The notes under the pieces were generated by a model. The model did no database searches and was not told where the DNA came from. It saw only the letters and a list, made by a program, of their open reading frames with translations. From Ypsolopha sequella (lineage: Eukaryota; Arthropoda; Insecta; Lepidoptera; Ypsolophidae): a DNA stretch of 64,000 nt. Where the stretch lies: positions 11,742,701 through 11,806,700 of the forward strand of contig OW203985.1 in the NCBI GenBank assembly GCA_934047225.1. The letters run 5' to 3'. Shown piece after piece: positions 10,577 through 22,320 of the stretch (the first letter of the stretch is position 1; every line of letters begins with the position of its first letter). A program made the translations under genes and the position numbers.

Positions 10577-11020
10577 GTAGGTTTTCAAAATGAGTATGGA
10601 AACATGAAAATATTTTTTCATTTCCACAAGCATGTTTCTTTGGAAAAGTTGTTTAGTATGATTTCAGTATGACCATGTGTTTTTATTAAAAGATACATGT
10701 TGAGTTACATTCGGTATATTGTGAGAGCAAAAGAAGCTGGTGTAATGTATGAAGAAAAGCATAAACGTTTATTCCCAACAATTGATGTAAAGCTTGTCTT
10801 TATCTACCATAGCTCAATTCTTATTCACTTTATGTATTAGAATTTAGATTATTTAATCATTGATACAACTATTTTGTGATTTAAACGACTTTTTGTATGT
10901 TGAGTTAAGTATCCGGTATCCGGCCGGATACTGACTACTATCCGGCCGGATACCGGATACCAAAAATATGGCCGGATAGGCCGGATACCGGATAGTAACC
11001 GGATATCCGTTTCATCTCTA

Positions 11021-12849
11021 CTTTTAAGTACAATATATGATTGCTCTCAGAAACAATTTTAGTCCCTAGCACTATTAACTTTTAGTGTCTTGAGAAGGTT
11101 AGATAGCTAAAGAGAGATCTCTAGCTGAGGAATTAAAGTTAAAAGAACTTTGAGGTGACATAACAGCTGTAATTTATGAAAAATATTTGGTTGAATATAT
11201 TTTAGAATAACTGGTGTTTTATTTAATCTCATTTAGGCATTTCTCAGCAAATATAATGTACAGTAATTAACATTGGCTTTCCAAACTAGAGATGTAAAGT
11301 TCATAATATAGTACGAACAAAACCATAGTATCAAAGTTAGACGGTTGTTTGTTTTAAATGAAACTTAGTTCTTTGAATTAAGGTACATGTTTTATAAAAT
11401 ATTATAAAGATAATTTACTAAAAATAAATTAGAAAAGATGTTGAATCCATCAGCACGTGTCTTAATCATACCAAAGACACAATTCATCATATGGACATCT
11501 TTTTATACCATTACCAGACTCAATACCAGTTACCTAATTACCGTACCTTCATTCATGTGTACATAGGTTTCATTTAATGAATCCCTTACATGAAAATTAG
11601 CCAATATAAATTACCTTTATATAAATGAATTTAATAGGCAACTAGCTACTTTATACTAGTAGTTTTATCTTTATATATTTGTAAATGATGGGTAAGAATT
11701 CCTTTCAATCCTTCACAAATCACAGCCATTTATGTAGTCAATTTTATAACTACTGAATAGAATAATTTCAATATAAGTAAGTACTTTTGATTGAGAAACC
11801 TGCTCTAGGTAAAGTAGTAATAATAATACTAATAGAACTTAGTTTTTGTTCCATAGATGTATTTATTTATTTCCAATGACGAAGATACAACTTTTACTAC
11901 CCCATATTTGGTGTATAGTAATAGTTAAGGCCTTGTTTGCCAGACAATGGAAAACTTTTATGCAAACAAATACATCATTTGTATTTTAAGTTTATTGAAT
12001 ATTGATAAAGATTGAAATTATTCTTATTTCTTGAATAAAATCTCCCAGAGCTATTTCCACAGTAAGTAAATAATTTAACAGTCAAATGGGTATTAAAATT
12101 AAAGCCATTTCTTATTTCACCTAAGAACTTTCTTCTGGATAATAAGTACTAACCAAACAATGCCGTCAAGTCACTGCACTCTATTTTTGGACTCTTGCAA
12201 TCAGATTATTTGATTTGATATGTAAAAGGTTCTTATTTATTGATAAATATAGATTCAAATCATTTCAATTTAGTTTTCACTAAGAAGTTATGACCTTTTG
12301 TAGTCCAGAATACATTTCATCAACATGAATTCAAAATCAAGACTTATGTATGCTTTCTCTATTATTTAGGCATATTCTTGTGCCAACCTCAAGCCTCCTT
12401 ATTTCTTAAAAGAAATACCTAAGTAAGTACATCATATTTAGAGATCCTTAAGTGGTGAAACTCAAATGTTTTCTAATACTGATATCATTCCATATTTATG
12501 GCCAATATCAAAGCCTTATGCTTTAGTATTAAAAATTAGGGTTCTGTGGGTTTATAAAACCCTCTTTAATAAATAATGGACCTAGTGAACACACAACACT
12601 TATTCCTGAACCACTAAAATATAATTTTCAGAGATCCCTATGTACTTGGAACCTTATAACCTAAACCAAATTAAATGTACTGACCTATTTTTCCTAAGCC
12701 ATGATGAAGGCTACCTGATACCTCTCACTATGTACAATTTCTCAAAAATAGATTATTAATACCCTAACAGTAGACTTTATTTTGGAATTTACCTGCCTAA
12801 CATTTGGCCCTAAAATCAAGTATTCCTAGGCTTTCAAATGTGTGGATTT
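11021..12849. other. A+T-rich stretch without a recognisable gene
   Basis: I see no protein-like reading frame, no paired repeats and no element ends here on either strand. Confidence 0.55.
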
Positions 12850-13470
12850 CAAGGCTAGAGGTCCGTCACCTCACATTTACAATTAAACGTGTGTGTGGTT
12901 GTATATTGTGCTAGCAAACACCATACAACCCCTCAACTAATCGACAGAAAGACGCGGGGCAAGTTGGAACCCCTGTGTGTGCCTAACACCCTAAAACTTT
13001 GCCCTACTCAGACAGGGGGTGATACAGTAGGTAAAAAGGACGTCACCCCGCTGGCTGGGATAGCCTATATGTTCATGTGTATATATAAATATATAGATAT
13101 GAGACCATGACCAGCTCAGTCAGATGACAAAGGTTAGAACAAATCGCAACCTCTTCACGGCACGGACGCTTTGCCATAAACATCGCCTTTCATGGAGGAT
13201 GTGTTTCCAGTATGTAAAACTGGCGCAAGGCCATCCCAGACGCTTGCTTCCCTCCAGAGGAGGTTAAAACTAGGCTCTGTCGTTCACACCAGTAGGTGAC
13301 CCGAGCCTTAAGTCCAGTGCGACATCCGCTCTGTAAGTTCCCTGCCTGACTCTTCAAGATATCCCAGCGACTAGCCCTATGCCACAATGTCACCCTGGTA
13401 CATCTTCCCGTTTCCACGTCCGGCATTACTAAGAAGAGACCATACTCCCTGTCCTCCCCATCAACCCCTG
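12850..13470. repeat. G+C-richer repeat-like block, unassigned
   Basis: Base composition rises sharply against its surroundings. The two short open frames in it (73 and 78 residues) have no recognisable motif. It looks like the 3' untranslated part of a non-LTR element or a SINE-like sequence, but I cannot name it. Confidence 0.3.
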
Positions 13471-13919
13471 AATCGACCTATGCACTACTACATTATTTAA
13501 GTACGTACCTACTTTAAATTTCGGAACTTGAAAAGACGATTATCGAACCCTTTACATATCGCGGAATCTAGCTCGTTCCTCGTTCACCCTATACGAATTC
13601 AAACGCGTCTGTGTCAATCTCCGAGTCGGAAAAGTCAAAAACTATTGACCATAACCGAATCTACTTACGATAAAAGGGCATACAGCCACCTAAAAGCTAA
13701 CGCAAACGCGAAATGACCCCGTGGTCAAACGAACAGATAGATTGACACATTCCGTATTTTAATCGCAAGTTCCGAAAACAAAATTACTATTGAAGCAAAG
13801 AAAACCCACCCCGTAACAATACTCTGAACTTGGTATGAGACTTCACCTTGAGACTTTTTGACAGCACTTCGACGATGGTATAAAAATATCTGATCCTCAA
13901 ACCGCTTTTCCATGACCTT

Positions 13920-14052
13920 ATATACTCGGTGCTGTTCTCTCTGTACTCTCCATACTCTTCCTTCTCTCCATACTCTCCGTACTCTCTGTACTCCCTGTTC
14001 TCACCAATCTCTGCATTCTCTTCGTTCTCACCGTACTCTTTGTTCACACCTT
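13920..14052. repeat. Degenerate short tandem repeat, (CTCTCCGTA)-like
   Basis: About 130 bp consist of 6- and 9-base variants of TACTCTCC on the plus strand. On the minus strand this reads GAGTAYGGAGAG and would encode a Glu/Tyr/Gly-rich run. I take it as low-complexity sequence and not a gene. Confidence 0.6.
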
Positions 14053-14449
14053 ATTGGAGTCAACCTAATGCATATTGTTACAAGATCCATTTTCCTATGA
14101 AATCCTCGCAGTCCTTTTGACGCCAATAAGAAATCGACCAAAAGAGACAAAATGATAACAGATATAAGAGCGAGTGAGATGGGTATACAGCAACTGCCAG
14201 TGCCGCCGTCTCGTCTACATTGTAATAACTTACAGCTTACTAGGGTTCACGCATGAATGGAAACCATCATGTTTGAAATTGAAAGTTTGTTTTTAATCTA
14301 TTTAATATTGGACCGATTGCTTGGGCCAGAGGTTTAGTTTACTGTATTTATTATTTAAAATCAGTAATTTGACGCGATCGATTTCAATTTGCTTTATTTA
14401 TTTAAACTTAATTTATTTGATTACATACAACAATCTTCCTGTTCATTAT

Positions 14450-14655
14450 AAGAACATTTATTTGTGAATTGAGACGTGAACAGATGAGGTCCGATCTGTT
14501 ACAACGCTAAGTGCTTGCATACAATTTTTTCAAATATTTTGCCCATCGCAGCTAAAATTGAAATTGGTCTGTAATCGGTGATAAGATCCCTTGAGCCTCC
14601 CGCTTTAAAGATAGGAACGATCAGTGCTTCCTTCCATAAGTGAGGAAACATGCCG
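14450..14655 (-). pseudogene. Non-LTR reverse transcriptase fragment, N-terminal RT motif
   Basis: On the minus strand the sequence encodes LWKEALIVPIFKAGG, DYRPISILAAMGKIFEKI and VCKHLAL, then a stop. This is the conserved first motif block of non-LTR reverse transcriptases (I/Jockey/CR1-like: IPIFKKG...YRPISLL...KIFEKI). Only about 65 codons survive, so it is a relic. The upstream side merges into a different repeat near 14656. Confidence 0.8.
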
Positions 14656-14817
14656 TCTTTATTATATATATACTAATAATAATAGTGCTAAAATGAAGCG
14701 CAACAATATCATAATTTATAATATCTATAGGCTTAAAGCAGAACTAGCGCCTCCTTATATTGTGAAACGTCGCAATGTCAAGCACCCTCCATATAGTGGT
14801 GCAGCTATGATAAAAAA

Positions 14818-15156
14818 ACCGCAAATCGATGTACAGGATAGCCATTTGGTACACGGGTACTTTGGGTTAGCTCCTACCTACCTGGAGGAGCCCAAACTTG
14901 GTATGTTTTAAAAATATTTCTTGGATTTTTAGAAAACAGGTGGCCGAAAAGTAATGCTGTAGTATATCTTTAGAACCGGCTCATGAACCCCTTTCATTTG
15001 ATATCAAACTAGATGAGTTTTAGAAAAAAAAAAAACAATTCCCATACTTACAAAAAATTGATGACGTCATTACCCCGCCCCCCTAAGTGCTCAAAATTAT
15101 TTTTTTAACCCAAAGTACCCGTGTATCAAATGGCTATCCTGTACATCGATTTGCAG
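14818..15156. repeat. Inverted repeat with ~50-bp arms (MITE-like)
   Basis: The arm at 14819-14869 (GCAAATCGATGTACAGGATA and onward to GGGTACTTTGGGTTA) is complementary to 15106-15155, with only a few mismatches. The roughly 235-bp spacer has no coding content. The arms could be termini of a small non-autonomous DNA element, but I find no clear target duplication. Confidence 0.6.
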
Positions 15157-15504
15157 TTTTCTGTCAATATTTGCTTTGTGTACATGTTCCACCAATAGAA
15201 GCACCCTCGCGCTCACGTTGCACGACCGTTTCGCACTTTACATCGGTATGCTGCAACAGCGCCATCTATTGATAAAAACAGAACACCTGATGAGCGCAAG
15301 CAAACAATGCTTTCAGAACCGCTACTGTTGAAGCTGATTGGGCATGGTAAATTCTGTAGACAGGGAGGGTCTGCACTGTCACAGTTCAACGTGCTGCCGA
15401 TAGATGTCACTGCTATAATAACACAGAACTCTGAGTAAGGGGGGACAGAAAAACATTGCGCAAAATATCTTATTTCGGAATTAAAAATATTAAAACAACA
15501 TCAG

Positions 15505-15734
15505 CCCCCCTATTCTGTATCTTTAGTTGCCAACTGCACGAGGTGCCTATCATCAAAAACATAGCTAAAAACCGAAATTTCAAAATTGCCTTTAGTGGGT
15601 ATTGAACTATTAACAATCTGTGTCGTCACTTCAAGTGCGAAAATATCCTTAGGACATCGGAATTCGATAGTATATCTATGTTTTTGATGATAGACACCCA
15701 GTCCAGAAGGCAACTAGAGATACACAATAGGCCC
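15505..15734. mobile_element. MITE with ~55-bp terminal inverted repeats
   Basis: The sequence at 15510-15565 (CTATTCTGTATCTTTAGTTG to TTTTTGATGATAGG-type ends) pairs with 15676-15731, and about 110 bp lie between the arms. Several mismatches indicate an old copy. The superfamily is not clear; no convincing target duplication was found. Confidence 0.65.
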
Positions 15735-16027
15735 GGTCATATTTTTTATTGGTACTTATTGAAAACCAAGGTTTACATCGTATGCCTCTATATTATATTA
15801 AATCAATTAAAGTTTTGGGTAGTTATAATATAAGTAATCCATGTAAATAATTCTGATGTCAAAAAATTCAATTATTACTTGTTCAACACATTAGTTTAGA
15901 AAAGGTTCCGCCCGCGCACACCGGCAATCAGCCTATATCACGTAAACATATAAAAATAGACAGATTGTATTGGTAGAAGGAACTCATCTGGACCAACAAG
16001 GTCAGAGTGTCGATAAGAGGGCACAAT

Positions 16028-16028
16028 T

Positions 16029-16063
<35 letters not shown>

Positions 16064-16065
16064 TT
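16028..16065. repeat. (TTTA)n microsatellite
   Basis: Nine or so TTTA units are followed by a short sequence, TTCAGACAAATTTGTATAAC. A related (TTTA)n plus TATAACATTACAG-type tail occurs at 32513-32560, so these may mark ends of one dispersed repeat family. Confidence 0.75.
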
Positions 16066-16933
16066 CAGACAAATTTGTATAACATTACAGAGTCCCTTTG
16101 CGCTATACAAATTAAGAAACTTAAAAAATAATATTAAAATTAACATAACAAAAATTTAAATCGACAAGAAAAACATAACATTCAGGCATCACTCTCACAG
16201 AACCCTAAACACTCCTTATAAACGTTCATTAAGCTATCAGCAAACAGATCACTCTGTGGTTCAGCTGACAGCAGTGCGTTCAGGTAATAGAGGGCGCGCG
16301 GGAGCGGAGAGTGACGCCGCGCCACGGTCACATATCGCTGTCACAGTTACTATTCAATACATCATGTTTGCTTATCGGAAGGTTGCAGTTGCATATAATA
16401 CATTTGTCTACTTGTCCCATATAGTCCATCTGCTTTTACATAATTTTATGTTAATTCTAGAGGTATCATAACATAATTTATGAAAATATACTTACTACTA
16501 TTATGACAATTATAGCATATTCTTTCCTACTTCATTTTTAAAATATCGTAATCTCTTGAAATTCTTCCGTTTTGTCACTGAATACGCTGCATGGTAACTG
16601 AAATAAGATATTTTATAGCACACCGTGCGTAAAATGACCACTTTACTGCGCGTGCGTAAAGTCGGCATTTTCCGCACTTGTACTATAATAAATTATACGA
16701 AACTCGTGCGAGAAACTTTCTCGACTCGTGTGATTAAACACACACTCGTCAGAAAACGTTTCATCGCTCTCGTATCGTAATGTACTATTGTCTCTAAATA
16801 CGTTGCATGCTAATTAAAATAAGATATTTTGTCTCTAAATACGTTGCATGGTAATAAAAATAAGATATTTTGTCTCTAAATACGTTGCATGGTAATTAAA
16901 ATAAGATATTTTGTCTCTAAATACGTTGCATGC

Positions 16934-17104
16934 TGTTAGGTTTCCGTGCACATAGTCTGCTATCTAAATAAATACAACAGTACAGGAGGTAATATCAGCA
17001 ATGTATTCACATTGAGAGTTCTCTACAGAGTGTGTCACATAAGGACAAACCATAAACTAATACAGGCAATAGATAATAATGTGATGTGCCAGTCATTACC
17101 AACA
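16934..17104 (-). repeat. Copia 3' LTR
   Basis: This 171-bp LTR has TGTTGG...CTAACA ends on the minus strand and is identical by eye to 21138-21308. The purine tract AGGAGGAG (17105-17112, minus strand) lies directly against it, the expected plus-strand primer position. Confidence 0.95.
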
Positions 17105-17121
17105 CTCCTCCTAACAACACA

Positions 17122-19208
17122 TTAGTTGATTCCGAGGCTGCTTCGCAATTTGAAGAGTCGTGGACCAGCTACTGCCTTTGTTAGTAAATCTGCGTCCATG
17201 TTTTCTGTTGGACAATATTCGACTTCTATGATTTTCTCTTGAATGCAGTCTCTTATGAAATGCACTTTCAAGTCGATGTGCTTCGACTTCGAAGTTACCA
17301 TAGAATTTTTGCTTAGCTTCAGGGCAGCTTGATTATCGTTCTGGATGACTATTCTTTGGTAGATCATCCCTAAGTCTTTGTATAGTCCTTTTAGGTGGAT
17401 GGCCTCTTTTGCTGCTTCAGTTAAAGCAATGTATTCTGCCTCTGCTGTCGATAGAGCGATGCTTTTTTGCTTTCTGGCCATCCAGCTCACTGCTGTTCCT
17501 GCATATTTGAAACAGTAGCCAGAAAATGACTTTCTGTCTAGCTTGCATGCGCCCCAATCTGCGTCAGCCATTCCATACAAGGCATTTCCAGTTTTCTTGA
17601 AAGTTAAGCCAACACTCCTTGTTCCTTTAAGGTAACGTAGTACTCTCTTTGCGCACTTGAAGTGTTCGTCACTATAACAGTCATTAAACTGAGACAGGTA
17701 ACTAACGGCAAACATTATATCCGGCCTCGTCGCCACTGCTAAATACATCAATGTACCAATTATGTTTTTATAGGGGATATCTTTTCTCTCCCCAGCTTCG
17801 CTTTTCTGTAGCGTAAGGCCTGGCTCCATGGGTGTAGATGTGGACTTACAGTCTTCCATGTTGAACCTTTTTAGGGTGTCTTCAATGAACTTATCTTGGT
17901 TCAGTTTGATTCCATCCTTTGTATAAGTCACATCTATTCCAATTAGACGTTCTGGTCTTTTCAGATCCTTTAGTTCGAACTTCTTGTTTAGCAGGTCCTT
18001 AATCTCCTTAAGTTTCTGAGGACACGAGTAGGCAATCAGCAAGTCGTCGACATAGATGGCGAGGATTATCTTTACTCCTCCTTTCGCCAGAATGTAAACA
18101 CATGGATCATAGCTTGATGCCACAAATCCTAAAGCTTTCAGTTCTGTGTCGAGTTTCTTGTACCACTGCCTCCCTGCCTGTTTGAGTCCGTATAGAGCCC
18201 TTTTCAGTAGGCATACTTTTTCGTTGTCTATATTTTTTATATCTTTCAGCATATTTGATGTCTTGTTGTACATAGTCAGATCGTCTTTTTCGCTCTCTTC
18301 AATCAGTATTTCTGTCAAATAGTCTTCTAGGTAGTTTGGGTATTTCATTATTATGTTTTCTTCTAGTTCCCCATTTAGATAAGCCGTAGTCACATCCATT
18401 TGGTTTAGATCAAGGCCTTCTTCTACTGCTATTCCAAAAACAGATCTAATTGAGCTTAGTTTAGCCACGGGAGCGTAAGTTTCATTATAGTCTACGCCCG
18501 GTCTCTGCGTAAATCCCCGTGCAACGAGTCTGGCTTTCTTGGTTATGCTGTTGTCTGGTCCCGTTTTATTTTTCAGAACCATCTTGAAGTCTATGACTTT
18601 CATATTTTTGTCTTTTCTGACTATTTTCCATGTGCCGTTCTTGACATGTGCTCGTATTTCGGTCTTTATAGCATCACGCCAATATTCGTCACTTTCGTCT
18701 TCGTTGAACAGGTAAGATTCTTCAATGGTCTCTGATGGGTCTGTCTGGTAAAGCATATAATCCTTCGTCCATGCAGGTGGGTGGATGTCTCTTTGCGGCC
18801 TCCCATTCTCTTGTAAACTTGTATTCTCGGGCATGTCTACAACTGAAGTTTCGTCTGTTGAGGTAGCATTGTCACCGGAATCATTAGGATTTATAATTGT
18901 ATCACCATTTTTGTTTTCAGTAAATTCGACTTCTATCAGTTGTACCTTTTTCTTCTTCTTTTTGTTCTTTTTTGTTATATTGATGTTCTTTTCTTTTTCA
19001 GAACTCTGCGGGTGTACCTGTTTTTCTCCGTCTATTAGGTTTTTATAGTCCCCGTCTTTGTTTTCTTCAAAGTACATCTTTTCTATTACTTTTATATCCC
19101 TGCTAATAACCACATTGTTTTCTTCCGGTATGAATACTCTAAAAGCTTTGGCCGTCGTCGAGTATCCGACGAATAATCCCTCTTTTGTCTTTTGTGTCAG
19201 TTTTCCTC
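17122..19208 (-). pseudogene. Copia pol, RT and RNase H part (after frameshift)
   Basis: This frame is open from just past the frameshift at about 19208 to the stop at 17122. The first part completes the Copia integrase C-terminal motif (GLFVGYSTTAKAFRVFIP). RT motifs follow: ARGFTQRPGVDYNETYAPV, LNQMDVTTAYLNG, YGLKQAGRQWYKKLD and the catalytic YVDD at about residue 354 of the ORF starting at 19113. RNase H shows ADADWGACKLDRKS, LSTAEAEYIAL and KHIDLKVHFIRD. No stop interrupts it. In the intact element it would be one frame with the upstream ORF. Confidence 0.93.
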
Positions 19209-21098
19209 GTCTATTTTTTTTAAGATGAAGGTTTTTCTGCCGAAAACATGGAGGTGGTTTCCGGATGGTGTGCGGTCGAGGTATCTTTTGAAAGGTATTT
19301 CTCCTTTGAGAGCTTTTGACGGGCTTCTATTTATCAGGTAGTTTGCAGTACTAACTGCTTCGGCCCATAGTATTTTGGGTGCGTTTGCTTCTATCAGCAA
19401 GCATCTGGCTTTATCCAGCAAGGATCTATTTTTTCTCTCGCTGATGCCATTTTGTTGTGGCGTGTATGTTGCCGTCAACCTTCTGTGGATTCCATGCGTT
19501 TTGAGGAAATCATCGAACTCTTTGTTTCGGTATTCTGTTCCGTTGTCCGATTGAAGTGCTTTTATCTTCCTGTTGTGCAAGGTTTCCACTTCAGATTTAT
19601 ATTCCTTGAACTTGTCAAGTACCTCGCTCTTTTTCTTTAGGAAGTATACATGGCAGTAACGTGTATGATCGTCAATGAATGTTACGTAATATTTTGACTC
19701 TGCTAAAGTCTCGCATTCAAAAGGTCCACACACATCACTATGTATTATTTCTAGCGGTTCCTCTGCGTATGTATTTTCGTGTGATGGAAATGGTGATTGG
19801 GTCATTTTGCCTTTGATGCAGGTTTCGCAAGTTTCCATTTTACCTTGCAAGTCCAGACCGTACATTAGCTCCTCTTTCGCCAACTTCACCAAGTCCTTTT
19901 CATTTATGTGGCCGAGTTTTCGATGCCATTCCATAATATCTTTGTTTTTATTTTGCACGATATTTGCAGAGTTGTTGTTGACTTTATTGTCAATGTCAAA
20001 ATCTAGGAAGTAGAGTCCATTTTTTCTTTTTGCTGTCAGTGTCATGTCACCTTCTTTGTCTACGATGTAGGCCTTATCTTTCTCGAATATGACCTTCTTT
20101 CCTTTATCGGTTATTTTCCCGACTGACAGAAGGTTTGTTGACAACTCGGGAACAAACAAGCTGTCCTTGATATCGATCGATCCATGATTGTTGATGATGC
20201 GGACATTTCCTTTTCCTTCGATTTGACTTGTGTGATGATTTGATGCCAACTTTAGAGTGCCTCTCTCGGGGTTCAGATTTGAGAACATCGTTTTGTCTCC
20301 ACACATGTGCGACGAACAGCCGCTATCTAGACACCAAACTTTTTCTGATGTGGTCGATGCTACGCTATTCAGGCAGACGTTGAGGTTGCTGTTCTCAACC
20401 GTTTTTCTTTTGCTTTTCTTATTACTCCAACATGCTTCGGTAGTGTGGCCTGACTTTCTGCACTTTTTGCAGTATTTGCGCTGTTTTTTCTTAGCGTAAT
20501 ACGCTTCAGAGCTTTCAGGTTGATCATTTTCATTCCTGGCCTGGTATTCTTCAAGAATTTTTATTTTCAAGTCTTCAGGTTTTGGTAAACAATCTCTCGA
20601 CTCTATAGCAATGCGGAAGTTTTCGAATGACGTTGGCAGACTGTAGAGTAACATGATGCTGAGTAGTTCTGCAGGTATTTGGATGTCCATGTCAGTCAGC
20701 TTGTCCACGATGTCCATGAAATTGTTAATATGATCACGAATGTCTTCATTTGTCGTCATTCGTTTCAGGATTAACTGTTTCAACAACGTGGCTTTCCTTG
20801 CTGGTCCGGAACTTTGGTAAGTACTTTTGAGTTTATCCCAAACAGATTTTGATGTGACGCAGGTCTTCACTTGTTTTAGTTCAGACGGTGACAGTAAAAG
20901 AAAAATCTCAGCTCTTGCCTTCGAGTCTTCCTTTTTGTATGCCGCTTGCGCCGCAGCATCCGCTTTTGGATCCAGTACTTTTTCGCCGCTTACTATTTCC
21001 CATAATTCATTTTTTATGAGCACGGCCTCCGCCTGCAGGCACCAGGTGTCATAGTTGGTTTTGTTTAGAACCTCTATGTGTCGGTAGGTGGATCCCAT
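19197..21098 (-). CDS. Copia gag, protease and integrase
   Basis: A 633-residue ORF begins at ATG 21098 (MGSTYRHIEVLNKTNYDTW), typical of insect Copia Gag. A CCHC knuckle, CKKCRKSGHTTEAC, sits at about residues 210-223. The protease has WCLDSGCSSHM with the active-site Asp near 258. Integrase shows an HHCC finger (WHRKLGHINEKDL, CETCIKGKM) and the DDE set: HSDVCGPF, LQSDNGTEYRN and PQQNGISERKNRS. The ORF terminates early after ILKKIDEEN because one base is missing or added in an A8 run (about 19209-19216). The next frame carries the expected continuation. Confidence 0.93.
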   Translation of the reverse strand: MGSTYRHIEVLNKTNYDTWCLQAEAVLIKNELWEIVSGEKVLDPKADAAAQAAYKKEDSKARAEIFLLLSPSELKQVKTCVTSKSVWDKLKSTYQSSGPARKATLLKQLILKRMTTNEDIRDHINNFMDIVDKLTDMDIQIPAELLSIMLLYSLPTSFENFRIAIESRDCLPKPEDLKIKILEEYQARNENDQPESSEAYYAKKKQRKYCKKCRKSGHTTEACWSNKKSKRKTVENSNLNVCLNSVASTTSEKVWCLDSGCSSHMCGDKTMFSNLNPERGTLKLASNHHTSQIEGKGNVRIINNHGSIDIKDSLFVPELSTNLLSVGKITDKGKKVIFEKDKAYIVDKEGDMTLTAKRKNGLYFLDFDIDNKVNNNSANIVQNKNKDIMEWHRKLGHINEKDLVKLAKEELMYGLDLQGKMETCETCIKGKMTQSPFPSHENTYAEEPLEIIHSDVCGPFECETLAESKYYVTFIDDHTRYCHVYFLKKKSEVLDKFKEYKSEVETLHNRKIKALQSDNGTEYRNKEFDDFLKTHGIHRRLTATYTPQQNGISERKNRSLLDKARCLLIEANAPKILWAEAVSTANYLINRSPSKALKGEIPFKRYLDRTPSGNHLHVFGRKTFILKKIDEEN

Positions 21099-21116
21099 CC
21101 TTTATTTTTGTAGGAT

Positions 21117-21134
21117 AACCACGCTCTGCTACCA
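21117..21134 (-). promoter_or_regulatory. Copia primer-binding site, initiator tRNA-Met
   Basis: On the minus strand, directly inside the 5' LTR, the sequence reads TGGTAGCAGAGCGTGGTT. This is complementary to the 3' end of insect initiator tRNA-Met (...CTCTGCTACCA), the expected primer for reverse transcription. Confidence 0.85.
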
Positions 21135-21137
21135 ATT

Positions 21138-21308
21138 TGTTAGGTTTCCGTGCACATAGTCTGCTATCTAAATAAATACAACAGTACAGGAGGTAATATC
21201 AGCAATGTATTCACATTGAGAGTTCTCTACAGAGTGTGTCACATAAGGACAAACCATAAACTAATACAGGCAATAGATAATAATGTGATGTGCCAGTCAT
21301 TACCAACA
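21138..21308 (-). repeat. Copia 5' LTR
   Basis: This 171-bp LTR is identical by eye to 16934-17104 and is followed by the target duplication CATGC at 21309-21313. Confidence 0.95.
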
Positions 21309-21577
21309 CATGCTAATTAAAATAAGATATTTTGTCTCTAAATACGTTGCATGCTAATTAAAATAAGATATTTTGTCTCTAAATACGTTGCATGGTAATT
21401 AAAATAAGATATTTTGTCTCTAAATACGTTGCATGCTAATTAAAATAAGATATTTTGTCTCTAAATACGTTGCATGGTAATTAAAATAAGATATGTTGTC
21501 TCTAAATACGTTGCATGCTAATTAAAATAAGATATTTTGTCTCTAAATACGTTGCATGGTAATTAAAATAAGATATT

Positions 21578-22320
21578 TTTTGTAAGAAATATGTGATTTT
21601 GAAGGACGACAACAGCCGGCAGGGAATCCATCACTGTCACAACACCTCTCAAGATTTACGTTGATGACGTGTTATGATCGCGGACTTGATCCGAAGAACG
21701 CTGATTACGTTCTAAGGGACGGAAACATCGTGACTCAAATGAGCCAAAATCATTCAGAATTATTTCAACATTTAAATTTATTTAAATTACAATAAATGAC
21801 TAAGGTTAATGTTTTCCATGCTGATCTTTATTAACTATGTTTGCTTGCTGTAAATATGTATTTATAGATATAAAACTGAAGCCAGTTTTGAGAAAAATTT
21901 AAAAACCATCCCTAAAAGTGTAAAAAATTAATCTATTGTGTAAAAATTACCCAATTAAGTAACTCGTTTTGCAAAAAAAAAAAGCCTTAAAAACATATAT
22001 TTAAGTTTTATATTGATCAGAAATATAACTAAGCTTAATTTATGCAAAAAATTCTTAGGAAATCTACTAATACAATTATTAAAATTTTGATGAGTAATAC
22101 TCGTATATTTCTGTCCCATTCCTCAGATGCGTGCGTCTTTACGATTTATCTAATTATTTCCGCTTGAATTTAGCCTCACACTGACATAAATTTTAGTTTT
22201 GGCTTTACCTGAGTACCAAATTTTTATATACTTTGCTGTATGTATGTGATGATGAATGATACACCTACCAAATAGTAAATTTGTTACGGTAAACCATATT
22301 ACATACCGGGGCTGGGTCTA
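21578..22320. other. A+T-rich stretch without a recognisable gene
   Basis: No gene, paired repeat or element end is recognised here. Confidence 0.5.

Larger units (their letters stand above)
2348..11020. mobile_element. Non-autonomous inverted-repeat element, split by the BEL retrotransposon
   Basis: The left end begins TAGAGATGAAACGGATA at 2348 and the right end (11020 going down) is its inverted complement. Both ends are followed by subterminal clusters of the heptamer CCGGATA and its reverse, often as GGATACCGGATATCCGG (2374-2450 and 10908-11010). Removing the BEL element and its duplication (2806-10581) leaves about 0.9 kb, which has no coding capacity. The TAGAGATG terminus resembles hAT-type ends, but an 8-bp target duplication is not convincing: GTTTTTAC on the left against CTTTTAAG on the right. 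The superfamily is therefore a guess; the inverted ends and the internal BEL insertion are seen directly. Confidence 0.7.
16934..21308 (-). mobile_element. Full-length Ty1/Copia LTR retrotransposon
   Basis: Two 171-bp LTRs that I read as identical flank gag-protease-integrase and RT-RNase H in Copia order on the minus strand. The insertion has a perfect 5-bp target duplication CATGC (16929-16933 and 21309-21313) inside a 41-bp minisatellite unit. A primer-binding site for initiator tRNA-Met and a polypurine tract are both present. One frameshift in an A run splits the polyprotein. Identical LTRs imply a very recent insertion. Confidence 0.95.
16789..21577. repeat. 41-bp minisatellite, split by the Copia element
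   Basis: Units of 41 bp begin TGTCTCTAAATACGTTGCAT and end ATAAGATATT. On the left they start at 16789, 16830, 16871 and 16912. The last is cut by the Copia insertion at 16933 and the array resumes at 21309, with further units starting at 21333, 21374, 21415, 21456, 21497 and 21538. That makes about ten units without the insertion. Single-base variants (GCATGC or GCATGG) alternate irregularly. A diverged single unit is visible near 16575-16615. Confidence 0.93.

Noticed and set aside
13787..14120. ORFs rich in Glu/Tyr or Ser/Tyr
   Set aside because: Low-complexity translation of a short tandem repeat.
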